Positions 34,078 to 42,063 of a stretch of DNA of 64,000 nt are shown here, one piece after another (positions within the stretch are counted from its first letter, which is position 1; each line of letters begins with the position of its first letter). The DNA is taken from contig NZ_CP011340.1 in assembly GCF_001278075.1 (NCBI RefSeq), forward strand, positions 8,181,501 through 8,245,500, given 5' to 3'. Under the pieces are notes generated by a model. That model saw only the letters and a program-made list of their open reading frames with translations, made no database searches and was not told the DNA's origin. A program made the position numbers and the translations under genes. Source of the stretch: Streptomyces pristinaespiralis. Its GTDB lineage: Bacteria > Actinomycetota > Actinomycetes > Streptomycetales > Streptomycetaceae.

Positions 34078-34821
34078 TCAGCGGACCAGGGTGCCGCCCC
34101 CGTCGACCATCAGGACCTGACCCGTCGTGTACGTGGCACGGATCAGCGACAGGACCGCTTCCGAGACGTCCTCCGGCCGGCCCACACGCCGCAGCGGGGC
34201 GACCGCGGCGACCTGCTCGGCGATGGCCGCGAAGAAGTCGCTGCCCTCGGTCCAGCCCGTTTCCACCAGACCCGGCGCGACCGCGTTGACCCGCACCTGG
34301 GGGCCCATCGCCACCGCGAGCAGACGGGTCATGTGCTCCACGGCCGCCTTGCTCACCGCGTACGGGATCGAACTGCCCGTCGGCCGGCTGCCGGCCACCG
34401 AGGAGACGTTGACCACCACGCCCTCGCCGCTCTCGCGCAGCGCCGGCATCGCGGCCACCGTCGTCTGCCAGGTGCCGAAGACGTTCAGATCGAAGATCTC
34501 CCGCCACACCGCCGGACTCGCCGCCTCCAGATCCGCGTGCGGAACCGCCCGCGTCACACCGGCGTTGTTGACCAGGATGTCCAGACGCCCGTAGTGCTCG
34601 ACGGCACGGGCCACCAGCCGGCGGGCCTGGTCCTCGTCCGAGACGTCCGCCTGGACGTACAGGGCGTCGGGCAGCGACGCCGCCACCTTCTCGCCCGCCT
34701 CCACCGAACGCGCCGAGTTGACGACGACGCTGATGTTCTCGGCGGCCAGCCTGCGGGCCACCGTCTCGCCGATGCCCGTCGACGAACCCGTCACCAGGGC
34801 CACGCGTCGCTGAGTGCTCAT
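34078..34821 (-). CDS. Short-chain dehydrogenase/reductase
   Basis: 247 residues, FabG-like SDR: nucleotide-binding TGSSTGIGE, NNAG, catalytic Ser in VNVSSVAGS and YAVSK, and a C-terminal TGQVLMVDGGGTLV. It is probably a ketoreductase acting after the PKS. It lies 34 bp downstream of the ActIII-like ketoreductase gene in the same operon. ATG 34821. Which carbonyl it reduces is not deducible. Confidence 0.9.
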   Translation of the reverse strand: MSTQRRVALVTGSSTGIGETVARRLAAENISVVVNSARSVEAGEKVAASLPDALYVQADVSDEDQARRLVARAVEHYGRLDILVNNAGVTRAVPHADLEAASPAVWREIFDLNVFGTWQTTVAAMPALRESGEGVVVNVSSVAGSRPTGSSIPYAVSKAAVEHMTRLLAVAMGPQVRVNAVAPGLVETGWTEGSDFFAAIAEQVAAVAPLRRVGRPEDVSEAVLSLIRATYTTGQVLMVDGGGTLVR

Positions 34822-34855
34822 CACCAGGTGCTCCCTGCTCTCGAGGACGTGCCGG

Positions 34856-35665
34856 TCAGTAGTTGCCCAGGCCGCCGCAGACATTGAGCGCCTGCGCGGT
34901 CACGGCCGCCGCGTCCTCGCCGACCAGGTACTCGACCATCGCGGCGACCTCCCGCACCTGCACGTAACGGCCGTTGGGCACCCGGGTGGTGATGCGCTCG
35001 TACGCCTCCTGCTCGGTGACCCCCCACGCGCCCGCGTAACCGGCACGGACCTTCTCCGCCATCGGCGTCTCGACGAAACCGGGGCACACCGCGTTGACGG
35101 TGATGCCGGTACGGGCCAGCTCCAGGCCGAGCGCCTTGCTGAAGCCCACCACACCGTGCTTGGACGCCGAGTACGGGGCCGCCAGGACCACGCCCTGCTT
35201 GCCGCCCGTCGAGGCGATGTTGATGATCCGGCCGCGGCCCGCCTCCTGCATCCCGCCCGCCGTCAACACTTCCTTGGTGACCCGGAAGACACTGGTCAGA
35301 TTGGTGGCGATGACATCGGTCCACAGCTCGTCGGTGATCTCCGCGGTCGGACCCCCGCCGCTGCGGCCGGCGTTGTTGACCAGGATCCGTATCGGACCGT
35401 GCTGCTCGACGACCGTGCGCACCAGCTCCGCGATCTGCTCCTGCTCCCGCACGTCGCACACCGAGCCGGTGACCGCGAGGCCCTCCTCCACGAGCTCCTT
35501 GACCGTGCTGCTCACCGTCTCCTGCGAACGACCGCACAGATGCACCGGCGTCCCCGCCGACGCCAGCCGCCGCACGATCTCCAGACCGATGCCGCTGGTG
35601 CCGCCCGTCACCAGCGCGACCCGCTGCTCCCGCGTCCCGCCCTGGCCCTTGGTGGTCTCGCTCAT
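34856..35665 (-). CDS. Type II PKS ketoreductase (ActIII-like)
   Basis: 269 residues: TGGTSGIGLEI, NNAGRSGGG, IASTGGKQGV, YSASKHGVVGFSKALGLELA, and the characteristic end ALNVCGGLGNY. This is the C9-type ketoreductase of aromatic PKSs, acting on the nascent poly-beta-keto chain and steering first-ring cyclisation with NADPH. ATG overlaps the stop of the beta-propeller gene. It is the only ActIII-type ketoreductase seen, although two minimal PKSs are present. Confidence 0.93.
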   Translation of the reverse strand: MSETTKGQGGTREQRVALVTGGTSGIGLEIVRRLASAGTPVHLCGRSQETVSSTVKELVEEGLAVTGSVCDVREQEQIAELVRTVVEQHGPIRILVNNAGRSGGGPTAEITDELWTDVIATNLTSVFRVTKEVLTAGGMQEAGRGRIINIASTGGKQGVVLAAPYSASKHGVVGFSKALGLELARTGITVNAVCPGFVETPMAEKVRAGYAGAWGVTEQEAYERITTRVPNGRYVQVREVAAMVEYLVGEDAAAVTAQALNVCGGLGNY

Positions 35666-36678
35666 GCCGTCTCCTCCTGTGTGTGTGCGCTGCGGTGGGT
35701 GCGCCGTACCAGGGGCACGGCGGTCGAGTGGTACGGGGTCTGGTGGGTCGGCGTCGTCGGGCCGAAGTTCGACACGTAGAGCCGGTCGCCGTGGACGGCG
35801 ACGGCCGACGGCCCGTCGAAGTCGGGGTCGGTGATCCGGGTGACCGGCACGGCACGGGTGCCGGCCGCGTCCAGCCGCAGCACATCGACCGCGTCGCGCT
35901 GGGCGACGTACGCGGTGGTGCCGTCGAGCCGGATGCCGTTGCCGGACGGCAGCACGGCGCCGCCGAGCGGGATCCGCAGGGCGGCGCCGGTGGCCGGATC
36001 CACCCGCATCAGAGCGCCCCCGGCGAGCAGGTGCACCACGATCAGCGCCCGGCCGTCCGGCGTCGGCGAGATCCCCAGCGCCGTCACCTCGCCCGGAGCG
36101 CCCTGCACCCAGTCACCGGACAGCGGCACACTCTCCACCTGCCGCGCCGACGGCAGTTCACCGCGCGGCCCCAGCGGGATCCGGTACAGCACCGGGCGGA
36201 AGGCGTCGGTGACGTAGGCCGCGTCCGCCAGCACCGCCACATCGGCGACGACCGTGCCCTCACCGCCCAGCCGGTACGAGGCGAGGTCCCGGCCGGTGGT
36301 CACGTCCATCACCCGCGCCAGGCCGCTGTAGGCGCCGCTGATGAACAGCCGCCCGCGGCAGTCGAGCGCGATGCCCGCCGCGCTGTTGCCCTCGCCCAGG
36401 TCGGGGGAGATCACCTCGCCCCGCCCGGTGGCCAGATCGGCCCGGTAGATCTCCCCGCCGAACAGGGAGCCGTAGTACGCGTAGGGCAGCCGGCCGGCGG
36501 CGACACCGCCCGGGTGGAACCCGGTCGGCAGCTCGATCCTGACCGGCCACGCCCCCGGGCCCCGGGGCCGGGGCGCCGCGGCCCAGGCGTTCGCGGCGGC
36601 CGGGCCGGCGAACGCGGCGCCGGCACCCAGGGCTGCGCCGAGCCCCAGCAGGCGGCGCCGGGACAGTGTGCTGTGCAT
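35662..36678 (-). CDS. Tat-exported SMP-30/NHL-type beta-propeller protein
   Basis: 338 residues. Twin-arginine signal LSRRRLLGLGAALGAG ending near AANAWAAA, then repeated blades (GNSAAGIALDCRGRLFIS, VADVAVLADAAYVTDAF, SGNGIRLDGTTAYVAQRD, DGPSAVAVHGDRLYVSNFG) in the order of an SMP-30/gluconolactonase-like propeller. The function is unknown; lactonase or scaffold for an extracytoplasmic tailoring step are possibilities. Coupled to the ketoreductase gene (ATGA), divergent from the sugar operon. Confidence 0.8.
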   Translation of the reverse strand: MHSTLSRRRLLGLGAALGAGAAFAGPAAANAWAAAPRPRGPGAWPVRIELPTGFHPGGVAAGRLPYAYYGSLFGGEIYRADLATGRGEVISPDLGEGNSAAGIALDCRGRLFISGAYSGLARVMDVTTGRDLASYRLGGEGTVVADVAVLADAAYVTDAFRPVLYRIPLGPRGELPSARQVESVPLSGDWVQGAPGEVTALGISPTPDGRALIVVHLLAGGALMRVDPATGAALRIPLGGAVLPSGNGIRLDGTTAYVAQRDAVDVLRLDAAGTRAVPVTRITDPDFDGPSAVAVHGDRLYVSNFGPTTPTHQTPYHSTAVPLVRRTHRSAHTQEETA

Positions 36679-36793
36679 GGCGAATGTCTCCCGTTTCCGA
36701 CTCGGGTCGTCCGGTCCTTTCCGGCCGACCCTGGTTTTCGGTCATCCGTCGAGGTGCGACTGTGCCACCGACACGGCGGGCGGGGCCCGGTCA

Positions 36794-36869
36794 TGGACAC
36801 GTGCTGGAGCGGAGGTCCGCCTGCGCCCGATCCGGTCCCCAGCCGGATTTGAGCGCGGCCCCATAGCGT
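36794..36869 (+). promoter_or_regulatory. Six-step 11 bp-phased SARP array and -10 of the sugar operon
   Basis: Heptamers begin at 36794 (TGGACAC), 36805 (TGGAGCG), 36816 (TCCGCCT), 36827 (CCGATCC), 36838 (CCCAGCC) and 36849 (TTGAGCG), all 11 bp apart. Eight bases after the last comes TAGCGT (36864-36869), a good -10. The next gene starts with ATG at 36877, 7 bp after the -10 and without an SD, so the transcript is probably leaderless. Confidence 0.65.
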
Positions 36870-36876
36870 CCGGGCC

Positions 36877-37944
36877 ATGAAGGCTCTCGTCCTGTCCGGA
36901 GGTTCAGGCACGCGCCTGCGGCCCTTCACCCACACCGCGCCCAAGCAACTGGTCCCGGTGGCCAACAAGCCCGTCCTCTACTACGTCCTGGAAGCCGTCG
37001 CGGAAGCCGGCATCACCGAGGTCGGCATCGTCGTCGGCGACACCGCCGACGAGATCCGCGACGCCGTCGGCGACGGCGCACGATTCGGCCTGGAGGTGAC
37101 CTACCTGCCGCAGGAGGCACCCCTCGGCCTCGCCCACGCGGTGCTGATCGCCCGCGAGTTCCTCGCCGACGACGACTTCGTCATGTACCTCGGCGACAAC
37201 TTCGTCGTCGGCGGCATCGCCGACCTCGTCACCGGGTTCCGCGCCGAACGCCCCGACGCGCAGATCCTGCTGACCCGGGTGCCCGACCCGTCCGCGTTCG
37301 GCGTCGCCGAACTCGACGACGAGGGACGGGTCGTGGGCCTGGAGGAGAAGCCCGCCAAACCCAAGAGCGACCTCGCGCTCGTCGGCATCTACCTGTTCAC
37401 CCCCGCCGTGCACGAGGCGGTCCGCGCCATCGAACCGTCGGAGCGCGGCGAACTGGAGATCACCCACGCCATCCAGCGGCTCATCGACGACGGGCACGAC
37501 GTGCGCTCCACGACGATCAGCGGCTACTGGAAGGACACCGGCAACGTCACCGACATGCTCGAGGTGAACCGGTCCGTCCTCGAAGGCATCGAACCGCACA
37601 CCGCCGGCACCGTCGACGCCGCCAGCGAACTCATCGGCCGGGTCCGCGTCGAGGCCGGCGCGGAGGTCCGCGGCTCACGCATCGTCGGCCCCGCCGTCAT
37701 CGGCACGGGCACCCTCATCAGCGGCTCCTACGTCGGCCCCTACACCTCGATCGCGGAGAACTGCCTCATCGAGGACAGCGAGATCGAATTCTCCATCGTG
37801 CTGCGCGACTCCCGCCTCGAAGGCGTGCCCCGCGTCCAGGCCTCCCTCATCGGACGCAGCGTGACCGTCACCCCCGCCCCGCGGATACCGGCCACCAACC
37901 GGCTCATCCTCGGCGACCACAGCAAGGTGCAGATCTCCTCATGA
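36877..37944 (+). CDS. rmlA: Glucose-1-phosphate thymidylyltransferase (long form)
   Basis: 355 residues. The nucleotidyltransferase signature LSGGSGTRLRPFTHTAPKQ is at the N-terminus and the substrate loop is YLGDNFVVGGI. A ~110-residue C-terminal hexapeptide (left-handed beta-helix) domain makes it the StrD-type long form rather than the short RmlA. It makes dTDP-glucose from glucose-1-phosphate and dTTP, the first step of deoxysugar supply. ATG 36877 apparently leaderless; its 3' end overlaps the dehydratase start (ATGA). Confidence 0.94.
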   Translation: MKALVLSGGSGTRLRPFTHTAPKQLVPVANKPVLYYVLEAVAEAGITEVGIVVGDTADEIRDAVGDGARFGLEVTYLPQEAPLGLAHAVLIAREFLADDDFVMYLGDNFVVGGIADLVTGFRAERPDAQILLTRVPDPSAFGVAELDDEGRVVGLEEKPAKPKSDLALVGIYLFTPAVHEAVRAIEPSERGELEITHAIQRLIDDGHDVRSTTISGYWKDTGNVTDMLEVNRSVLEGIEPHTAGTVDAASELIGRVRVEAGAEVRGSRIVGPAVIGTGTLISGSYVGPYTSIAENCLIEDSEIEFSIVLRDSRLEGVPRVQASLIGRSVTVTPAPRIPATNRLILGDHSKVQISS

Positions 37945-38948
37945 CGACCCGAATCCTGGTGACCGGCGGAGCCGGCTTCATCGGCTCCCACTACGTGCGC
38001 ACCCTCCTGGGCCCCCACGGCGACCCGGACGTGACCGTCACCGTCCTCGACGCGCTCACCTACGCCGGCAACCCGGCCAACCTCGACGCCGTCCGCGACA
38101 ACCCCCGGTTCACCTTCGTCCACGGCGACATCTGCGACGCCGGCCTCGTCGACACCCTGATGCCCCGCCACGACCAGGTCGTCCACTTCGCCGCCGAGTC
38201 CCACGTCGACCGCTCCATCGCCGGCGCGGCCGACTTCGTCCGCACCAACGTCGCCGGCACCCAGACCCTGCTGGACGCGGCCCTGCGCCACGGCCCCACC
38301 ACCTTCGTCCACATCTCCACCGACGAGGTGTACGGCTCGATCGACATCGGCTCCTGGCCCGAGACCGACCCCCTCGCCCCCAACTCCCCCTACTCCGCCG
38401 CCAAGGCCTCGAGCGACCTCATCGCCCTGGCCCACCACCGCACCCACGGCCTCGACGTGCGCATCACCCGCTGCTCCAACAACTACGGGCCGCACCAGTA
38501 CCCGGAGAAGGTCGTCCCGCTGTTCATCACCCGCCTCCTCACGGGCCGCCGCGTGCCGCTGTACGGCGACGGCGGCAACGTCCGCGACTGGCTGCACGTC
38601 GACGACCACGTCCGGGGCATCGAACTCGTCCGCACCAAGGGCCGCTCCGGCGAGGTCTACAACATCGGCGGCGGCACCGAACTGTCCAACAAGGAACTCA
38701 CCGCACTGCTCCTGGACGCCTGCGACGCCGACTGGTCCAGCGTCGACCACGTCGCCGACCGCAAGGGCCACGACCGGCGCTACTCGGTCGACTGCCGCAA
38801 GATCACCCGCGAACTGGGCTACGAACCGCGCACCGACTTCACCGACGGCCTGGCCCGCACCGTCGCCTGGTACCGCGACAACCGCGCCTGGTGGCAGCCG
38901 CTCGAGGAGCGCTCGAGCGCCGGTCGAGGAACCGGCGGCCATCCTTGA
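37941..38948 (+). CDS. rmlB: dTDP-glucose 4,6-dehydratase
   Basis: 335 residues of the extended SDR family: TGGAGFIGSHYVRTLL, AAESHVDRSI, STDEVYGS (catalytic Thr-Asp-Glu), YSAAKASSD (Tyr/Lys) and NNYGPHQYPEK. It forms dTDP-4-keto-6-deoxyglucose, the common precursor for the sugars here. Translationally coupled to the preceding gene. Its 3' end contains the SARP-type promoter of the next gene. Confidence 0.96.
   Translation: MTTRILVTGGAGFIGSHYVRTLLGPHGDPDVTVTVLDALTYAGNPANLDAVRDNPRFTFVHGDICDAGLVDTLMPRHDQVVHFAAESHVDRSIAGAADFVRTNVAGTQTLLDAALRHGPTTFVHISTDEVYGSIDIGSWPETDPLAPNSPYSAAKASSDLIALAHHRTHGLDVRITRCSNNYGPHQYPEKVVPLFITRLLTGRRVPLYGDGGNVRDWLHVDDHVRGIELVRTKGRSGEVYNIGGGTELSNKELTALLLDACDADWSSVDHVADRKGHDRRYSVDCRKITRELGYEPRTDFTDGLARTVAWYRDNRAWWQPLEERSSAGRGTGGHP
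38902..38945 (+). promoter_or_regulatory. SARP-type operator inside the 3' end of the dehydratase gene
   Basis: Three perfect TCGAG-starting heptamers at 38902, 38913 and 38924, exactly 11 bp apart. CATCCT (38940-38945) lies 9 bp beyond the last as a possible -10. Further in-phase TGACCGG (38946, 38957) and TGATCGT (38968) follow. It is embedded in coding sequence and would give the downstream gene its own promoter. Confidence 0.65.
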
Positions 38949-39032
38949 CCGGCCGGTGACCGGCCGGTGATCGTCGAACCGGTGCCCCGCCGGTTCGAAC
39001 ACTGACGCAACAACCGAGGAGAACGCATTTCC

Positions 39033-39956
39033 ATGGCAGACGAGCTGCAGCCCTTTGTCGCGGACTGGAACCGGCCGGTCGTCGAGGAGTTCCGGGCCAA
39101 CGGCGGCAAGGTCGGCGGACCGTTCGCGGGCGGCACCCTGGCGCTGCTGACCACCGCCGGCGCCAGGAGCGGCCGCGCGACCACCAGCCCCGTCGGCTAC
39201 ATGGAGATCGACGGCAAGGGCGTCGTCATCGCCTCGGCGGGCGGCGGCCCCAAGAACCCCGCCTGGTACCACAACCTGCGCGCCAACCCCCTCCTGACCG
39301 TCGAGGTCGGCACCGAGAAGTACCAGGCCAGGGCCACCGTCCTGGAGGGCGAGGAGCGGGAACGGGTCTTCGCGAAGGCCTGCGGGATCGCCCCCGGCTA
39401 CGCCGACTACCAGAAGAACACCGAGCGGATCATCCCCGTCGTCGTCCTCGAGACCGAGACCTACGACGACGGGCGCCGCGCCCGCGGCCTGGGCCAGGAA
39501 CTGACCGAGATCCACGGCTGGCTGCGCGGCGAGATCGCCGAACTGCGCCGCCAGGTCGCCGACTTCGCCGCCGGACGCGCCGACACCGTCGACATCGGCG
39601 ACAGCACCCTGCTGCAGCAGCTGCGCGACAACTGCCTCAGCTTCTGCAAGGCGCTGGAGGTCCACCACGGCGGCGAGGACCAGGGCGCCTTCCCCGTCCT
39701 GGAGTCGAAGTTCCCCGGCCTCGCGCCGACCCTGGCCAAGCTCCGCGAGGAGCACAAGGTCGTCTCACAGCTGCGCGGCGACATCGCCGACCTCGTCACC
39801 CGCCTGGAGCCGGGCGACCCGCAGGGCCTGCAACACGAGCTGGAGCGCCTGACCGGCGAACTGGAGCGCCACTTCGACCACGAGGAGGCCGCGGTCGTCG
39901 CCGCGCTCGACGCACTGGCCTTCGCCCCCGCCCACCGCGGCGCGCCCCCGGCCTGA
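39033..39956 (+). CDS. F420-type nitroreductase (DDN) fused to hemerythrin domain
   Basis: 307 residues in two parts. Residues ~5-140: deazaflavin-dependent nitroreductase/quinone reductase (split beta-barrel; LLTTAGARSGRATTSPVGY, GGPKNPAWYHNLRANP). Residues ~150-300: hemerythrin HHE bundle with His/Glu iron ligand pattern (CKALEVHHGGEDQGAF, LREEHKVV, LERHFDHEEAAV). The first could transfer hydride from F420H2 to a quinone or enone; the second binds a di-iron centre and O2. Their union suggests an O2-linked redox step or protection. Placed between sugar genes and a glycosyltransferase, 3 bp from the latter. The SD (GAGGAG) is ~12 nt from the ATG. Confidence 0.85.
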   Translation: MADELQPFVADWNRPVVEEFRANGGKVGGPFAGGTLALLTTAGARSGRATTSPVGYMEIDGKGVVIASAGGGPKNPAWYHNLRANPLLTVEVGTEKYQARATVLEGEERERVFAKACGIAPGYADYQKNTERIIPVVVLETETYDDGRRARGLGQELTEIHGWLRGEIAELRRQVADFAAGRADTVDIGDSTLLQQLRDNCLSFCKALEVHHGGEDQGAFPVLESKFPGLAPTLAKLREEHKVVSQLRGDIADLVTRLEPGDPQGLQHELERLTGELERHFDHEEAAVVAALDALAFAPAHRGAPPA

Positions 39957-39959
39957 ACC

Positions 39960-41093
39960 ATGCGGATCCTCTTCCTCGCCGGCGGCAGTCCGGCCACCGT
40001 GTTCGCCCTCGTGCCGCTGGCCACCGCCGCCCGCAACGCCGGCCACCAGGTGCTCATGGCGGCCACCGCCGACATGAGCGGCGTCATCACCTCCGCCGGA
40101 CTGCCCGCCGCGCCCGTCACCGAGCGGACGATGCGCGACTTCATGCTGGCCGACCGCGACGGCACCGCGCTGACGCTGCCGGCGGACGCGGGGGAGAGGA
40201 TGCACTTCGGCGGCCGCGGCTTCGGCCGGCTGGCCGCCGGCAGCCTGCCCGCGCTGCGGGAGGCGGGCCGCGACTGGCGCCCGGACGCCGTCGTCGGCGG
40301 CACCCTCGCCTTCGGCGCCGCGCTGCTGGCCGCCGAGCTGAAGATCCCGTACGTGCGGCACGCCTGGGACATGGGCGAGCCCGCCGAGATGGACCGGGGC
40401 GCCGAGGACGAACTGGCCCCCGAACTCAGGGCCCTGGGCCTGACGTCCCTGCCCGCGCCTGACCTGTGGATCGACATCTGCCCGCCCAGCGTCGCGGACC
40501 CCGGCGCACCCGCCGGCCGGACCATGCGGTTCGTGCCCTGCGGCCGCCAGCAGCCGCTGGAACGCTGGATGTACACCCCCTCCCAGCGGCGCCGGGTCTG
40601 CGTGACGGCGGGCAGCCGGGTCAGCAAGGACTACGAGTTCGACCACCTCGACGCCCTCGTCTCCCACGTCGCCGGTCCGGACGTGGAAGTCGTCGCCGCC
40701 GCCCCCGAGGACGTCGCGGCGGCCCTGCGCGAACGGCACCCCGGCCTGCGCGCCGGCTGGCTGCCGCTGGACACGGTCCTGCACACCTGCGACCTGCTCG
40801 TGCACTCCGGCGGCGGCCAGAGCGCGCTGACGGCCGTGCACGCGGGTGTGCCGCAGCTCGTCGTCCCCACCATGCCGAAGGTCCTCGCCCCCAACCAGCG
40901 CCTGGCCGCCTACGGCGCGGCCCGCGTCCTGCCACCGGGCGAGGACGGCCCCGAGACCGTCGCCGCCGCCTGCCGCGACATGCTGGCCACCCCCTCCTAC
41001 GCCCGGCGCGCCGGAACCCTCGCCGCCGAACTGGCCGCCCTGCCGGGCCCGGCAGAGACCCTCACCGCGGTTCAGGCCCTGACCCGCACCTGA
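39960..41093 (+). CDS. Glycosyltransferase (GT1) B
   Basis: 377 residues: N-terminal RILFLAGGSPATVFALVPL, donor site LLVHSGGGQSALTAVHAGVPQLVVP. The usual HHGG pair reads HSGG here, as in several C- or O-glycosyltransferases of aromatic polyketides. Short for the family (others here 412-417). Follows the DDN-hemerythrin gene by 3 bp and is co-transcribed with it. Confidence 0.9.
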   Translation: MRILFLAGGSPATVFALVPLATAARNAGHQVLMAATADMSGVITSAGLPAAPVTERTMRDFMLADRDGTALTLPADAGERMHFGGRGFGRLAAGSLPALREAGRDWRPDAVVGGTLAFGAALLAAELKIPYVRHAWDMGEPAEMDRGAEDELAPELRALGLTSLPAPDLWIDICPPSVADPGAPAGRTMRFVPCGRQQPLERWMYTPSQRRRVCVTAGSRVSKDYEFDHLDALVSHVAGPDVEVVAAAPEDVAAALRERHPGLRAGWLPLDTVLHTCDLLVHSGGGQSALTAVHAGVPQLVVPTMPKVLAPNQRLAAYGAARVLPPGEDGPETVAAACRDMLATPSYARRAGTLAAELAALPGPAETLTAVQALTRT

Positions 41094-42063
41094 CCGCACC
41101 TCCGCGACCGTTCCTAGTCAGTGAGCAGGAGTGAGTCTTGGACCCATTCCTGGTCGCTGCGGGCACCCCGAACGGTGTTGGGTGCCCTGGTTGCCCGCGT
41201 TCGTTCCGCGTCCGGGGGCACGCATCGTGTGCGTGGTCCGGGGATGCGGGGGCGGGTTTCCTCACGCCCAGGGGCACGCCGGTCGGCCTGGACGGTCCGA
41301 TGCCCCGCACGATCGCTCTGGTCGTGCGGGGGCGGTGTCGTCCGTCGCCGGATCGGGTGCCCTTGGGCGCGTCTGCCGATCGCGACCGAAGGTCCGGTGA
41401 CCACGAACGGCGCCGCCACCTCCCGCAGACCGCCCACGGTGATCACCACCCCTCCTGTCCTGGACCACACACACCCGCCACCACCCCCAACGACCACCAC
41501 CCGCAAAGGTCACCCATTCGACAGACGAACCCCCGTCCACCCCGCGAGCCCTCACACACCACAGCCCACACCAACTCACCCGCACACGGCAGAACTCACT
41601 CATACGAAGTCAAACAGCAGCAGTTCACGACCCCCGAAAGGACTCCCCGGGGCCCCCGGGTACGCCGGTGCCCGGAGCCGTCGGGCAGCGCGGGCAGGCG
41701 GGCGCGCCCGGCCGACCCGGGTACGCGCACCGCGCCGCTGCACATGAGCGAGCCTCGGATCTGAACCGACCTGATCGGACCTGACCCGGCCCGGACGTGA
41801 CGTGGCCCGGCAGGACGTGGCCTCTGCCGGACCGCCCCACCGGACTTGGCCTGCGGGCTTCATCGCACGCCGTGACCACCCGCGACGCGCCGCCCCACCG
41901 GCCCCCGGGCCCCACCGGCCCCCGGGCCCCACCGGCCCCCGGGCCCACCGGCCCCCGGGCCCCCCGGGCCCACCGGCCCCCGGGCCCCCCGGGCCCACCG
42001 GCCCCCGGGCCCCCCGGGCCCACCGGCCCCCGGGCCCCCCCGGGGTCGCGGGCGCCGCAGGTG
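41094..42063. other. 970 bp gene-free region with hairpins and a G/C tandem repeat
   Basis: No convincing coding region on either strand. 41094-41450 is rich in inverted repeats, including a 10 bp perfect stem CCCCGCACGA/TCGTGCGGGG (41303-41312/41322-41331). 41455-41640 changes to a strikingly C/A-rich, G-poor composition on the plus strand. 41896-42044 is the tandem repeat listed separately. It separates two convergent gene groups. It may be a decayed insertion or hold a structured RNA, but nothing recognisable remains. Confidence 0.5.
41896..42044. repeat. G/C-only tandem repeat with 17 bp then 25 bp units
   Basis: Units begin with CACCGG at 41896, 41913, 41930, 41946, 41971, 41996 and 42021: three units of 16-17 bp, then units of 25 bp that gain an extra CCCCGGGCC block. 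Every unit contains the self-complementary GGCCCCCGGGCC. Located 20 bp beyond the stop of the minus-strand ketoreductase gene, where it could fold into strong hairpins and act as a transcript end. Confidence 0.85.

Noticed and set aside
31091..34507. Very long minus-strand open frame (over 1100 codons)
   Set aside because: It covers known genes on both strands (KASIII homologue, AT, LLM enzyme) in shadow frames, and its translation is Gly/Ala/Arg-rich without motifs.
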